Shown in pieces: positions 1 to 9,380 of a stretch of DNA of 64,000 nucleotides. The stretch is taken from NCBI GenBank assembly GCA_035606355.1, contig DATNFO010000055.1, positions 1-64,000 of the forward strand. Direction: 5' to 3'. The DNA comes from Sulfopaludibacter sp035606355. Its GTDB lineage: Bacteria > Acidobacteriota > Terriglobia > Bryobacterales > Bryobacteraceae. The position numbers and the translations under genes were made by a program. Each line of letters opens with the position of its first letter. The first letter of the stretch is position 1. The notes under the pieces are model-generated. The model worked only from the letters and a program-made list of their open reading frames with translations. It did not search any database and was not told the origin of the DNA.

Positions 1-401
1 ACACAGTGTTGCTCTGAGGTATCGATTCCCTCTGGCGCAACGGCTGCTTTGGTTTTCTCCGGCGCTCTCTTTCCGCCCTGGGCACGCGCCCACCCACGAA
101 CTGAAGCGGGAGGAACTGGCAAATGCCGCCGCCGTCGCGCCCACTTCAGCGATGATTTGGTGTGCGGCTGTTACCTGGACCCCAGGGATGGCCGTTAGCC
201 GCCGCAACCGCGAGCACACCGCCCGACGGGCCGTCAAGCGGTTGAACGGTTTAGGATACAAGGTCATCCTACAAACCCGTTTCGGATATTAACCCGGCAC
301 CAACGCCCATCTGAGCAGTGGGCATTTTCAGGGGAGCGGTGGGCATTTTCAGGCGAGCGGTAAAAGGTGCCGGGGAAGTGCCCTAAAACGATTCCCGAGC
401 G
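1..401. other. Left edge without an intact gene
   Basis: No convincing complete gene is visible. A plus-strand reading frame that enters from the left ends at the TAA near 291 with a basic stretch (RRNREHTARRAVKRLNG, then LGYKVILQTRFGY). It has the flavour of the C-terminus of an IS transposase, but I cannot assign a family. A short tandem repeat follows at 318-360. The region lies downstream of the minus-strand aminotransferase gene and is probably mobile-element debris. Confidence 0.3.
318..360. repeat. Two tandem 21-bp repeats, IS21-end-like
   Basis: The unit GTGGGCATTTTCAGG(G/C)GAGCG occurs twice in a row with a period of 21 bp and one mismatch. Repeated GGCATTTTCA blocks followed by G-rich sequence remind me of the multiple terminal repeats of IS21-family elements. 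No istA/istB genes lie next to it, so it would be a solo end left by a deleted element. The family assignment is from memory and weak; the repeat itself is directly visible. Confidence 0.5.
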
Positions 402-1571
402 CTAAACGCCGACAGCCTGCGTCACCGCCACCCTGGCGTAATACTCTTCGACGGCGGCGACCCCGGTCCCGTACGGCACTTTGTAACCGTTGGCGTTCAG
501 TATGATCTCCAGCCCGGCGATCACCGCAAACAGATCCGCGAAATCGAAGTAGCCGAGGTGCGCGATGCGGAAAATCTGGCCTTTCATGCTCCCCTGACCG
601 TTGGCGATCACCGCTCCGAACCGCGTCCGGAACTCCTTCACGATCACGCTCGAATCGATCCCCTTCGGCGCTGTCACTGCCGTGACGGACGACCCCGGCG
701 AAGCTGCGGAGAACAGCTCCAGCCCCATTTTGGTGACGGCTTCTCGCGTGGCCTCGGCCAGCATTTGAGCATTCTCAATCAGTTTCGCCATGCCGATCTG
801 CTTCACATACTTCAGCGCCTCGGCCAACGCCAAAATGAGTGCGGTCGAAGGCGTCCAGCTCGATTCGCCCGCATCTCCGCTCTTCTTCTCCTTCTTGAAG
901 TTGAAATAGAAGTGCGGCAGCGTCGCGGTATCGGCGAGCTTCCACGCCTTTGCACTGATCGACAGAAATGCCAGCCCGGGCGGCACCATGAACGCCTTTT
1001 GCGATCCGCCGATCACTACATCCAAGCCCCAGCCGTCAATATCGAGGGGCTGCGTCCCCATTCCGGTAATCGCATCCACCACGAAGATCGCGCCGGTCGC
1101 GCGGACCGCCTCCGCCATCGCCTGCACATCGTGGGCAGCACCCGTCGACGTCTCCGACGCCTGCACGAATACGCCTTTGGTCGCGGGCTCCTGCGCGAGG
1201 GCTTCTTTCACCTGCTGCGGTGAGACCGCCTGACCGTACGGCACGGTGATCACCGTCGCATCCAGACCGTACGCTTTGGCGATTTCCGCCCAGCGCTCTC
1301 CAAACTTGCCGGCGACGCACACAATCACCTTGTCGCCGCGTGAAAAGAGGTTCGACACGGTGGCATCCATGGCGCCCGTGCCCGACGCGCAGAACATCAG
1401 AACGTCGTTGTTCGTGCCTAGCACCTCTTTGAGGTCGGCCAGGCAGGACCGGTAGGCTTTGCGAAAATCCTCGGTCCGGTGGTGAATGTCGCTCGCCATC
1501 ATGGCGTGCAGCGCCGGCGGATACAGAGGGGTGGGTCCCGGAGTGAGAAGGCGTTGTTTCTTGATGTGCAT
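402..1571 (-). CDS. Class V aminotransferase, alanine-glyoxylate / serine-pyruvate type
   Basis: A 389-residue PLP enzyme of the small-molecule class V aminotransferase family (alanine-glyoxylate, serine-glyoxylate or serine-pyruvate aminotransferase). The N-terminus has the family signature LLTPGPTPLYP. An ASGTGAMDA motif follows near residue 63. The PLP-binding lysine sits in IGGSQKAFMVPPG around residue 192. Length is usual for the family. It would move an amino group to glyoxylate or pyruvate in the cytoplasm; the exact substrate pair cannot be read from sequence. It is transcribed away from the patatin gene, and only 62 bp separate the two start codons, so the promoters are divergent and close. 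No adjacent pathway partner is present. Confidence 0.9.
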   Translation of the reverse strand: MHIKKQRLLTPGPTPLYPPALHAMMASDIHHRTEDFRKAYRSCLADLKEVLGTNNDVLMFCASGTGAMDATVSNLFSRGDKVIVCVAGKFGERWAEIAKAYGLDATVITVPYGQAVSPQQVKEALAQEPATKGVFVQASETSTGAAHDVQAMAEAVRATGAIFVVDAITGMGTQPLDIDGWGLDVVIGGSQKAFMVPPGLAFLSISAKAWKLADTATLPHFYFNFKKEKKSGDAGESSWTPSTALILALAEALKYVKQIGMAKLIENAQMLAEATREAVTKMGLELFSAASPGSSVTAVTAPKGIDSSVIVKEFRTRFGAVIANGQGSMKGQIFRIAHLGYFDFADLFAVIAGLEIILNANGYKVPYGTGVAAVEEYYARVAVTQAVGV

Positions 1572-1633
1572 GGCAGGATTCCGACTTTAGCAATAGAATA
1601 TCAGACACTGTTTTTTGCACGCCCGGAGCCGTT

Positions 1634-4600
1634 ATGGATTATTTAGCCGAAGTTGCGGGAGCCCCAGACGCGCGGGAAGCGGTAAGACGGCTTGCCGCCG
1701 ATCCCGATGCGCCACGGCACTTGCTGGAATCCCCTTGCGCGGATCTGCATACCAAAGTCCCGGCGATCTGGCGTGCGGAACTGACCAACTGGTTGTATTG
1801 CAAGCCGGCCTTCGCGGCGCGGCTGTGGCTGGAACTTCGATATTGCCGTGCACATCGCGAACGGGTCGCGCGCGCTGCAATCACCACCGCCGAACGGCGG
1901 CCGATCCCCATGAGCGGCATCGACGTCGCAAAAGTCCGGGCATCGCTGGAAAGGTACGACCGGATCCTGCCGTGGTACATCCTGCAGCCGATCGCCGTTC
2001 AGGCCATCGCCGCCCAGTACGGATACGAAATCGTTCTGACGGATCGTGAAGCAGCGATCGGCCGGCTGGCCAACGCCATGAAGCCGGCGGCTCCCCTGGA
2101 TCCGCATGGTCCTATCGACCAGGCACGGGCGCTACTGAATGATCTGAGTGAAGCAACGAAGACCACTTACGAGGCACCCGCATTCATCGCGCGACTGATC
2201 GCCGAAATTGTAGCGTCGGAGCGCTTGAATCTGTTCACGGGAATGCGACGGCGCCCCACAGCGCCGAAACCTGAGGAACTGATCGCAAACCGGGGAGAAG
2301 TTCTGCGTCTGGCAGCTAAACATGCGGTTCCGGTGCCCTTCGCCTTCGTGCACAACGAGGAACTAAACCAGATCACGCACACACGGCAGCGCACTGCACG
2401 AGCGGGCGCGTATGACAACCTCTCCGAGCCTGAATGCGATTGCGATCCCGACACGCCGGTGGGCGAAATTCCCGATGCTTCTCCCATTCGTCACGCACTG
2501 GCCGCGAATCTGGTAGGGCTGGCGTTCTCCGGCGGCGGCATTCGCAGCGCCACTTTCAACCTGGGCGTGCTGCAAGCGCTCAGTAAACTCGACGTTTTGC
2601 GGTATTGCGATTACCTGTCGACAGTTTCAGGCGGCGGTTACATCGGAAGCTTCTTCAGCGCGTGGCTGCACCGGGAAGGTGAGCGCATCCACAAATCGTC
2701 GGAGCCGCCACCCAACCCGGCATCCGAGGCTCTTGACGAAATGCGGCGATGCCTGGCGCCCAACCGCAGCCCCGATCCGCTGGGCGCGCGCAACCGGCCC
2801 ATCCGGTACCTGCGCGAATTCAGCAACTATTTGACTCCACGGACGGGCTTCTTCAGTGCGGATACCTGGACCATGGCGGCGATCTACATCCGCAACCTGA
2901 TTCTGAATCTGCTCGTCCTGCTGCCTTTGCTCGCCTCGGCTCTGTTGATACCTCGCGTTGTCTTTCGCGCATCGGAATTGCTCCTCGACGAGCAGCGCTC
3001 GCCCCTATGGCTCCCCGGCGCAATGGCAGGGCTGCTGTTCATTTCGGCCTGCGTTCTTGTTCTGAACCTGCGACGGGCCACGCCTCCGCGCAACGTTTCA
3101 GATCTCGACGAACGTCTGCTCCGAAAAGCCGATTCTGACGAGCGGGTGCCCTGGTTTTCCAAACAGTTGTGGATCCAGGGGCTGGTGGTGCTCCCGCTGC
3201 TCATCGTCGCATGGCTCACTACCCTGTCGTATTGGCTTGCCGTGCAAGGGCGCTGGTTTCTTCTCCCCGGGCGCGAACTGCTCATCTACTGGTGGGACAG
3301 GTGGACTCTACCGCTGCTCTCCGTTCTGCCGCAGAGCATCGTGAGCGCCGCCATTCTTGCCGCGGCAATCACGTTCGCGGTCGCCGGGTTCTATCTGATG
3401 GTCCGCAAACTGCCGGCCGGTCTGCCGGTGGAACCGAAGGAACTGCTGGCGGCAATGGGTTTGAGTGCTTTGAGCGCCGTCGTCACCTGGGTGGCTCTCA
3501 GGATCGAACTGTCGGTTTTCGATTCACTGCCGAATGCTCCTTCACTCGCGCGGGCGCTCGCAGCGGCGTTTCTCCTGATCGTTCTGGTCGTTATTCTGAT
3601 CGTCTCTGCCGGACGCAAGACGTTGCTGAAGCGGGCGCCGCTCTGGCTCACGCCCATCACCTGGACGTTTACGGTCGGAACCGTTACCGCGTGTATGTTG
3701 TTTGCCGGGCAGCAATACGTTGCCGTTCTCGTTCCCTCTGACACGATCTCGGCCATCAGTCTCGCCGCCGCGAGCACGCTGTTCATTTTTCTCACGACGT
3801 TCGGCGCCACCAACGGGTTCACCGTTTTCTGGCCGAAGCCCTGGCGCGCCATCGGCTCCCTGGTGCTGGCCCTGATCGGATCGGCCATCGCGGCATTCTG
3901 GACATTCTGGGGATTGGGAAAACTGCTCGCCGGCGGCATGTTCTCTCAAATGGAAGGCTTCTGGCACGCCGTCGCTTTCGGCACGCCATTGACGATGGCT
4001 GCATTTGCGCTGGTGGTTGTGATCCAACTCGGGCTTCTGGGAATCAACTTTCCCGATGAGCAACGCGAGTGGTGGAGCCGGCTGCGGGCCTGGACTTTGA
4101 TCTACTCCGCCGCCTGGACCGGATTTTTCGTTCTCGCGGTGTATCCGCCGGTTTGGGCCGGACACCTCGTCGACAAATTGCCGAACTGGGGAGGAGCCGG
4201 CGCGATCGCCCTATGGCTGATCTCGACCATTGCAGGAGTCAAGACCGGCTCGATCGCCGCCGCCGCCGACAAGAAATCGCGCGAAACGTCCGGCCCGGTT
4301 CCAGCGAGCGCTCCGCCCGAAGCCGCGGCAAAACCGGTGAGCGCCACCGCATTGAAGGTGGTCGCGAGCGTTGCACCCTATATCTTCATGCTGGGAGTAT
4401 TGGCGTTCCTATCGCTGGTGATCCATTGGATTCTGCCGGACGCAGACTACGATGCCCGCTACAACGGCGACTACTGGGGTGGGCTCGCCGCCGGTGGATC
4501 GCTATTGGGCGTGGCATTGACGCTGTTTGTATTCTCCTGGCTGATCTCCACTCGCGTCGGCGTGAACGAATTTTCGATGCATCATTTCTATAAGAACCGC

Positions 4601-6112
4601 CTGGTGCGTTGTTACCTGGGGGCGTCGCGCTGGCAGGACCGCAAGGCCGATTGGTTCACCGGCTTCGATTCGGCCGACGACATTCGACTCAAGAAATTCG
4701 ATCGCCGGGCGCCGGGCACATATAAATATCCGGGTCCGTACCCGATCGTGAATTGCGCCCTCAATCTGGTTGGTGGCCAGGACCTTGCCTGGCAGGAACG
4801 CAAGGCAAGCTCCTTTACCTTTACTCCGAAATACTGCGGTTATGATGTGGACCGCGCGGTGCTCAGCGCGCAAAAACGGAGTTATTGGCCGGACGCGTAC
4901 GCACCCACATCCTCGTACTTCTTCGACAAACTCGGTCCGATGCTTGGAACTGCAATGGCGATCTCGGGCGCGGCGGCGAACCCGAATATGGGCAAGGTCA
5001 CCACAGCCGCGTCCGCCTTCCTCATGACTGTGTTCAACGTGCGCCTCGGCTGGTGGCTTCCCAACTCCCGCAGGAGAGATCGCTGGACCAAGCCGGCGCC
5101 CAGGTTCGGAGTCCGGTATGCCGCCCTGGAGTTGTTCGGCCTCACCGACGACCGCCAGCAATACGTCAACGTCTCCGATGGCGGCCACTTCGAAAATCTC
5201 GGGGTCTACGAACTGATCCGTCGCGGCTGCCGCTACATCATCGCCTGCGATGCCGGACAGGATGGGTCACTCGGCATGGAAGATCTCGGAAATCTCGTTC
5301 GCCGATGCCGCACCGATTTCGGAGTCGAAATCGATATCGCCATAGATCGCATTCGGGATCGCGATAAACATGGGTGGAGCACCGCGCATTGCGTGGTCGG
5401 CACGATCCGCTACCCCGGCGTAGCGAAGCATTGCAAACACGGCCGCGTCTTGCTGAACGATGGAATGCCGGAAGGCGAAGAAGGGCTTCTGATCTATTTG
5501 AAACCTTCCATCTCCGGCGATGAGCCTTACGACATTCTGGAATACTACACGCGCGTTCCCGAGTTCCCGCACGAAACCACGGCCGACCAGTGGTTCAACG
5601 AAAGCCAGTTCGAAAGTTACCGGCGGCTCGGCCTGCACATCGCGGAAACAGCCTTCAAACGATATCGCGAAAACGAAGACGCCCCGGTGCGGGCGCCGGA
5701 ATTGTTCGAGCGGCTCCGGCATTTCTGGTATCCTCCGAGCCCGAAAGTTGCCGAGTACTCCACCGAGCACACGCTGGAGTATTCCCGCATTCTGGAACTG
5801 GTCCGTTCGAACGAAGACTTCCGTTTCCTCGATCCCGAACTTTTCGCCGATATGGACACTTACCTGGGCCAACGCCGCCGCGACGAGTTCTACATCTGCA
5901 ACGCTTTGATCCAACTCATCGAGAACGTATATGCCGACCTGGACCTGGAACAGAACTACAATCATCCGCACGTGGGCGGCTGGATGAGAGTCTTTCGGCA
6001 ATGGTCCAAACAGCCCTCGTTCGCGAGAACCTGGAGGCAGAGCCGAGGCACCTATGCCGAGCGGTTCCGCAGTTTCTACGATGACCGCTTGGTGAACGGA
6101 AGCGGCGAGTGA
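1634..6112 (+). CDS. Giant membrane-embedded patatin-like phospholipase
   Basis: A 1,492-residue patatin-type lipid acyl hydrolase. The oxyanion-hole motif SGGGIRS lies at about residue 299. The nucleophile elbow STVSGGGYIG, with Ser near 331, has Thr in place of the first Gly of GxSxG. The dyad Asp is in SDGGHFENLG near residue 1,180. About 850 residues separate Ser from Asp, and they hold roughly a dozen hydrophobic segments (about 415-1,000), so the patatin fold is split by a membrane domain. Residues 1-290 are an unassigned mostly helical region. Ordinary patatins are 300-400 residues. GGAG six bases before the ATG supports the start. The stop overlaps the GTG start of a glycerophosphodiesterase. 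Together they could strip acyl chains from phospholipid and split the resulting glycerophosphodiester (inference). Confidence 0.85.
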   Translation: MDYLAEVAGAPDAREAVRRLAADPDAPRHLLESPCADLHTKVPAIWRAELTNWLYCKPAFAARLWLELRYCRAHRERVARAAITTAERRPIPMSGIDVAKVRASLERYDRILPWYILQPIAVQAIAAQYGYEIVLTDREAAIGRLANAMKPAAPLDPHGPIDQARALLNDLSEATKTTYEAPAFIARLIAEIVASERLNLFTGMRRRPTAPKPEELIANRGEVLRLAAKHAVPVPFAFVHNEELNQITHTRQRTARAGAYDNLSEPECDCDPDTPVGEIPDASPIRHALAANLVGLAFSGGGIRSATFNLGVLQALSKLDVLRYCDYLSTVSGGGYIGSFFSAWLHREGERIHKSSEPPPNPASEALDEMRRCLAPNRSPDPLGARNRPIRYLREFSNYLTPRTGFFSADTWTMAAIYIRNLILNLLVLLPLLASALLIPRVVFRASELLLDEQRSPLWLPGAMAGLLFISACVLVLNLRRATPPRNVSDLDERLLRKADSDERVPWFSKQLWIQGLVVLPLLIVAWLTTLSYWLAVQGRWFLLPGRELLIYWWDRWTLPLLSVLPQSIVSAAILAAAITFAVAGFYLMVRKLPAGLPVEPKELLAAMGLSALSAVVTWVALRIELSVFDSLPNAPSLARALAAAFLLIVLVVILIVSAGRKTLLKRAPLWLTPITWTFTVGTVTACMLFAGQQYVAVLVPSDTISAISLAAASTLFIFLTTFGATNGFTVFWPKPWRAIGSLVLALIGSAIAAFWTFWGLGKLLAGGMFSQMEGFWHAVAFGTPLTMAAFALVVVIQLGLLGINFPDEQREWWSRLRAWTLIYSAAWTGFFVLAVYPPVWAGHLVDKLPNWGGAGAIALWLISTIAGVKTGSIAAAADKKSRETSGPVPASAPPEAAAKPVSATALKVVASVAPYIFMLGVLAFLSLVIHWILPDADYDARYNGDYWGGLAAGGSLLGVALTLFVFSWLISTRVGVNEFSMHHFYKNRLVRCYLGASRWQDRKADWFTGFDSADDIRLKKFDRRAPGTYKYPGPYPIVNCALNLVGGQDLAWQERKASSFTFTPKYCGYDVDRAVLSAQKRSYWPDAYAPTSSYFFDKLGPMLGTAMAISGAAANPNMGKVTTAASAFLMTVFNVRLGWWLPNSRRRDRWTKPAPRFGVRYAALELFGLTDDRQQYVNVSDGGHFENLGVYELIRRGCRYIIACDAGQDGSLGMEDLGNLVRRCRTDFGVEIDIAIDRIRDRDKHGWSTAHCVVGTIRYPGVAKHCKHGRVLLNDGMPEGEEGLLIYLKPSISGDEPYDILEYYTRVPEFPHETTADQWFNESQFESYRRLGLHIAETAFKRYRENEDAPVRAPELFERLRHFWYPPSPKVAEYSTEHTLEYSRILELVRSNEDFRFLDPELFADMDTYLGQRRRDEFYICNALIQLIENVYADLDLEQNYNHPHVGGWMRVFRQWSKQPSFARTWRQSRGTYAERFRSFYDDRLVNGSGE

Positions 6113-6732
6113 ACAGCCGGAAATGGATTATCGCTCACCGCGGCGACCACTCCCGCGCGGCGGAGAACAGCATCGAGGCATTTCACGACGCGATTGCCGC
6201 CGGCGCGGACATGATCGAATTCGACGTACGCCGCCTCTCCGGCGGCTCCCTGATCGTCTCTCACGACCCGCCGCCGGAGGGAATGCGCGTGCCGCTGTTT
6301 TCCGAAGTGCTGCAGCTCTGCGCGGGCCGTATTCTGCTCGACATCGAACTGAAGGACTTCACGTGCGAAGACGAGGTGCTCGGCGCGCTTTCCGCCGCCC
6401 GCCTCAATGCCGGCGAGTACATCCTGACCAGCTTCGACGCTGCCCAGTTGCGGCGCATCCGCGAGAAGCATCCCTCCGTCCGGACTGGCCTGCTGACTGA
6501 AGCGCTGTCGATGCAAGCGCTCGATCTCGCCGGCTCAACGTATCTGGCGCCGGAATCCTCAACACTCAGCCCCGCCGCTCTCGACGATCTTAAAAACAGC
6601 GGAATCCAGCTTCTGCCGTGGACCGTCAATGCAACGGCTGACCTCGAGCGTCTGCTCATGGCGCCGGCGGTCGCGGGCGTCATTACCGATTGCGTGCAGG
6701 AAGCATTGGCCATACGCCGCGGCGTGGCGTAA
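6109..6732 (+). CDS. Glycerophosphodiester phosphodiesterase
   Basis: A 207-residue GDPD-family TIM-barrel enzyme that hydrolyses glycerophosphodiesters to glycerol-3-phosphate and an alcohol. Family motifs are visible in order: AHRGD near residue 9, EFDVR near 38, SHDPP near 51 and LDIELKD near 76. These carry the metal-binding and catalytic His/Glu/Asp. It is slightly shorter than the usual 230-260 residues but runs to the expected C-terminal WTVN and ITD strands. No signal peptide, so cytoplasmic. It starts with GTG in a GTGA overlap with the patatin stop, which implies translational coupling and a shared role in lipid breakdown. Confidence 0.9.
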   Translation: MNSRKWIIAHRGDHSRAAENSIEAFHDAIAAGADMIEFDVRRLSGGSLIVSHDPPPEGMRVPLFSEVLQLCAGRILLDIELKDFTCEDEVLGALSAARLNAGEYILTSFDAAQLRRIREKHPSVRTGLLTEALSMQALDLAGSTYLAPESSTLSPAALDDLKNSGIQLLPWTVNATADLERLLMAPAVAGVITDCVQEALAIRRGVA

Positions 6733-6745
6733 AGCAGTGAGGCCG

Positions 6746-6751
6746 TATAAT
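6746..6751 (+). promoter_or_regulatory. Candidate -10 box for the yqeY-OPT pair
   Basis: A perfect TATAAT ends 11 nt before the ATG of the GatB/YqeY gene, in the 30-bp gap after the phosphodiesterase gene. Transcription would start about 5 nt before the ATG, giving a nearly leaderless transcript. No good -35 hexamer is visible. Confidence 0.4.
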
Positions 6752-6762
6752 ATCAAGTCATC

Positions 6763-7209
6763 ATGCCCCTAATCGACACGGTGCAGAAGGACATGGTCGC
6801 GGCCATGAAGGCGAAAGAAGAAGCGCGGCTGAGCGCTCTCCGCATGATCAAAGCGGCCCTCATGAAGCAGAAGGTGGATTCGCCCAAGCCGATGGACGAT
6901 GCCGCCGAAATGCAGGTGCTGAAGCAACTCATTAAACAGCGCATCGACGCCGCCGAGATGTTTCGCAAAGCCGGACGCGCCGAGCAGGCCGATAAGGAAG
7001 AGGCTGAGCGCGCGATCATCGAAAGCTACATGCCGGCGGGCGCGAGTGAAGAAGAGATCGACGCCGCGATTGCCGCGGCGATGACTGAAACCGGCGTGAC
7101 GTCGCTCAAGCAGATGGGCGTCGTGATGAAAGCAGCTCAGGCCAAACTCCAGGGCAAGACCGTAGACGGCAAAGCTCTTAGCGAGAAAGTCAGGTCTAAA
7201 CTTCAATGA
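6763..7209 (+). CDS. GatB/YqeY domain protein
   Basis: A 148-residue cytoplasmic protein of the GatB/YqeY family. It resembles the tail domain of the amidotransferase subunit GatB, which contacts tRNA. Visible family features are the N-terminal helix with KAKEEARLSALRMIKAAL, the KQRIDAAEMFRKAGR segment and the conserved ESYMPAGASEEEI stretch near residues 85-97. Length matches the family (about 148-150). The family is widespread, but its cellular role is not settled; a link to tRNA-dependent amidation is assumed from the fold. Its stop overlaps the ATG of the OPT transporter (ATGA). Confidence 0.92.
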   Translation: MPLIDTVQKDMVAAMKAKEEARLSALRMIKAALMKQKVDSPKPMDDAAEMQVLKQLIKQRIDAAEMFRKAGRAEQADKEEAERAIIESYMPAGASEEEIDAAIAAAMTETGVTSLKQMGVVMKAAQAKLQGKTVDGKALSEKVRSKLQ

Positions 7210-9290
7210 CGCCTCCCGAAACCGGACGCCGCCATCGGCCGTTTGTGCCGGAGTCGCTCCAGATGAAAGAACTCACCGGCCGCGCGCTTGCGCTGGGACT
7301 GGTGATGACGGCGGTGCTCGGCGCCGCCAATGCCTATCTCGGCCTTCGTGCCGGGCAGACCATCGCCGCCACCTATCCGGCAGCCGTGATCGCCATGGCC
7401 GTGCTGCGCCTGGGCAAGGGCACCCTGCTGGAAGAGAACATCGCACGAACCGCCGGCTCTATCGGCGAATCTGTGGCGGCGGGCGCGGTCTTCACGCTGC
7501 CTGCATTTTTCATGGTGCACGCGTGGGCGCCCCCCGTGATCCCCAAGGGCGTAGGGTTCTGGCGCAGCATGGCGGCATTAGCCACCGATCCCACCTACGG
7601 CAAATCGACAGCGCTGATGATTGTCGGATCTTTGCTCGGGGTGCTGTTCGTTTCGCTCATCCGGCGCGTGATGGTGGAAGACCCGGAACTGCCGTTCCCT
7701 GAATCGGTAGCCGCCGCCGAAATTCACAAGGCCGGACAGGTGGGCGCGAAGGCCGCCAAATATCTCTTCTACAACATGGCCTTCGGCGCAGCTACGTTCG
7801 TCTTCGGCGCGTTCAACCTCTTCGCTCCGGACCACGATTTCTTCTTCAACGTCGGCACCGCGGGTACGAGCAAGCTGCGGCTCGGCGGCATGGGAACGAA
7901 TCAGGTTCTCGGCACGGGCGGCGTTTCCACCTGCGCCGCTCCCACGGTGAGCCCCGCGTACATCGGCGTCGGCTATATCATTGGCCCCGAACTGGCCGCG
8001 CTCAACTTCTCCGGCAGCATCATCGCATGGGGCCTGCTGATCCCGCTGCTGATCTACTTCCTGGGTCCGCAATTGCAAACATTCCTGCCGCCGGGCGCGA
8101 ACCCCAACGATAGCTGGCTCGGGCTCGCCAACGCGGTATGGCGCTACATCGTGCGGCCTATCGCCGTCGGCGGCATGATGGTGGGAACATGCTACACGCT
8201 GTTCCGGATGCGCAAGAACCTGATCGCGGGACTTGTGAAAGCCGTTTCCGAATTGCGCGGCGGCGGCGAGCCGCAGGAAAAACTCAGCCGCACCGAACAG
8301 TACATGAGCTCGAAGACAGTATTCGCGCTGATCGGCTGCACGTTTCTCGCGATGTGCGTCCTCTACGTTTATTTGTCCGGACTCGTCTCCGGCGGAGTGG
8401 CGGCGGCGCTGGTGATGTTAATCGTCGGCTTCTTCTTTGCCACCGTATCGGGGTACCTAGTAGGCGTAATCGGGTCGTCGAACAATCCGATTTCCGGCCT
8501 CACTCTGTCCACGCTGGTTATTGCCGCGCTGCTGATGGTCTCGATGGGCGTCTCGGGGATGAGTGGCGTTGTGGCTGTGCTCGGCGTGGCGGCCGTAGTG
8601 TGCGTCTCATCGGCGGTCGCAGGCGAACTGTTGCAGGATTTCAAAGTGGGCTGGTTCCTCGGCGGAACGCCGCGGCGCATTCAGATCGCGGAGCTGGTTG
8701 CCGTCGTGGTAGCCAGCCTCGTGATGTATTTTCCGCTGATGATTCTGGCGCAGGGAAACATCAACAAGGGCGGAATCGGGTTCGGCGATAAAGCGCTTTC
8801 CGCGCCGCAGGCCGGCCTGATGGCGTCGCTGGCTCAAGGAATCGTCGGCGGCGACATGGCTTGGCCGCTCGTCATTGCGGGAATTCTCATGGGATTTGCC
8901 ATGATCCTGTTCCGCGTGAAGAGTCCGATGCTGGTAGCGATCGGGATGTATCTGCCGTTCGCAACCACCTCAGCGATCTTCGTGGGAGGCATGATCCGGT
9001 GGGTGACCGATGCGATACGCAAACGCGCCAACTACAACGAAGCGCAAAGCGCCCGCATCGAGAATACCGGAGTGCTGGTGGCTTCCGGCCTCATCGCGGG
9101 AGAAGCGCTGGCAGGACTGGTGACGGCAACGTTCAACTTTCAGGACTGGCCGTTGCCTGTGATCTTCAAAGATCCCTCGTATATTACGGGGATCGGCGTG
9201 ATGATCCTGATTGCATTTATTCTGGTGAAGATCCCGTTAGCAAACGCGGGAGATCCGAATGAGCCGGCGCCGCCTGTTGCAATGATGTAA
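7206..9290 (+). CDS. OPT-family oligopeptide transporter
   Basis: A 694-residue polytopic inner-membrane protein of the oligopeptide transporter (OPT) superfamily. The N-terminus has FVPESLQMKELTGRALALG and then the characteristic GAANAYLGLRAGQTIAATYPAAV segment. About 14-16 hydrophobic helices follow, with SSNNPISGLTLST near residue 425 and a long conserved C-terminal half. Substrates of this family include peptides and metal chelates; the sequence does not tell which. Translationally coupled to the yqeY gene by an ATGA overlap. Followed by a two-hairpin repeat. Confidence 0.92.
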   Translation: MTPPETGRRHRPFVPESLQMKELTGRALALGLVMTAVLGAANAYLGLRAGQTIAATYPAAVIAMAVLRLGKGTLLEENIARTAGSIGESVAAGAVFTLPAFFMVHAWAPPVIPKGVGFWRSMAALATDPTYGKSTALMIVGSLLGVLFVSLIRRVMVEDPELPFPESVAAAEIHKAGQVGAKAAKYLFYNMAFGAATFVFGAFNLFAPDHDFFFNVGTAGTSKLRLGGMGTNQVLGTGGVSTCAAPTVSPAYIGVGYIIGPELAALNFSGSIIAWGLLIPLLIYFLGPQLQTFLPPGANPNDSWLGLANAVWRYIVRPIAVGGMMVGTCYTLFRMRKNLIAGLVKAVSELRGGGEPQEKLSRTEQYMSSKTVFALIGCTFLAMCVLYVYLSGLVSGGVAAALVMLIVGFFFATVSGYLVGVIGSSNNPISGLTLSTLVIAALLMVSMGVSGMSGVVAVLGVAAVVCVSSAVAGELLQDFKVGWFLGGTPRRIQIAELVAVVVASLVMYFPLMILAQGNINKGGIGFGDKALSAPQAGLMASLAQGIVGGDMAWPLVIAGILMGFAMILFRVKSPMLVAIGMYLPFATTSAIFVGGMIRWVTDAIRKRANYNEAQSARIENTGVLVASGLIAGEALAGLVTATFNFQDWPLPVIFKDPSYITGIGVMILIAFILVKIPLANAGDPNEPAPPVAMM

Positions 9291-9316
9291 GTGCTTGGGC
9301 AGCGCAGGTCGCTCCG

Positions 9317-9358
9317 GGCGCGCTCCGCGCGCCTGGTACCGGTCTGGAGACCGGTACC
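9317..9358. repeat. Two-hairpin dispersed repeat, copy 1 (reverse orientation)
   Basis: Two adjacent perfect hairpins. The 17-nt hairpin B, GGCGCGCTCCGCGCGCC (arms 7, loop 3), spans 9317-9333. After one base comes the 24-nt hairpin A, with arms GGTACCGGTCT and AGACCGGTACC around a 2-nt centre, at 9335-9358. Read on the minus strand the order is A then B, the same layout as the copies near 40.8 kb and 45.7 kb. It lies between the OPT gene and the next gene. There is no T-run, so it is not a canonical terminator. Confidence 0.75.
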
Positions 9359-9380
9359 TACTATGCTGTACATTAATTAA

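Noticed and set aside
9335..9358. Palindrome considered as a terminator of the OPT gene
   Set aside because: No T-run follows on either strand, and the same two-hairpin unit recurs in both orientations elsewhere, so a dispersed repeat explains it better.
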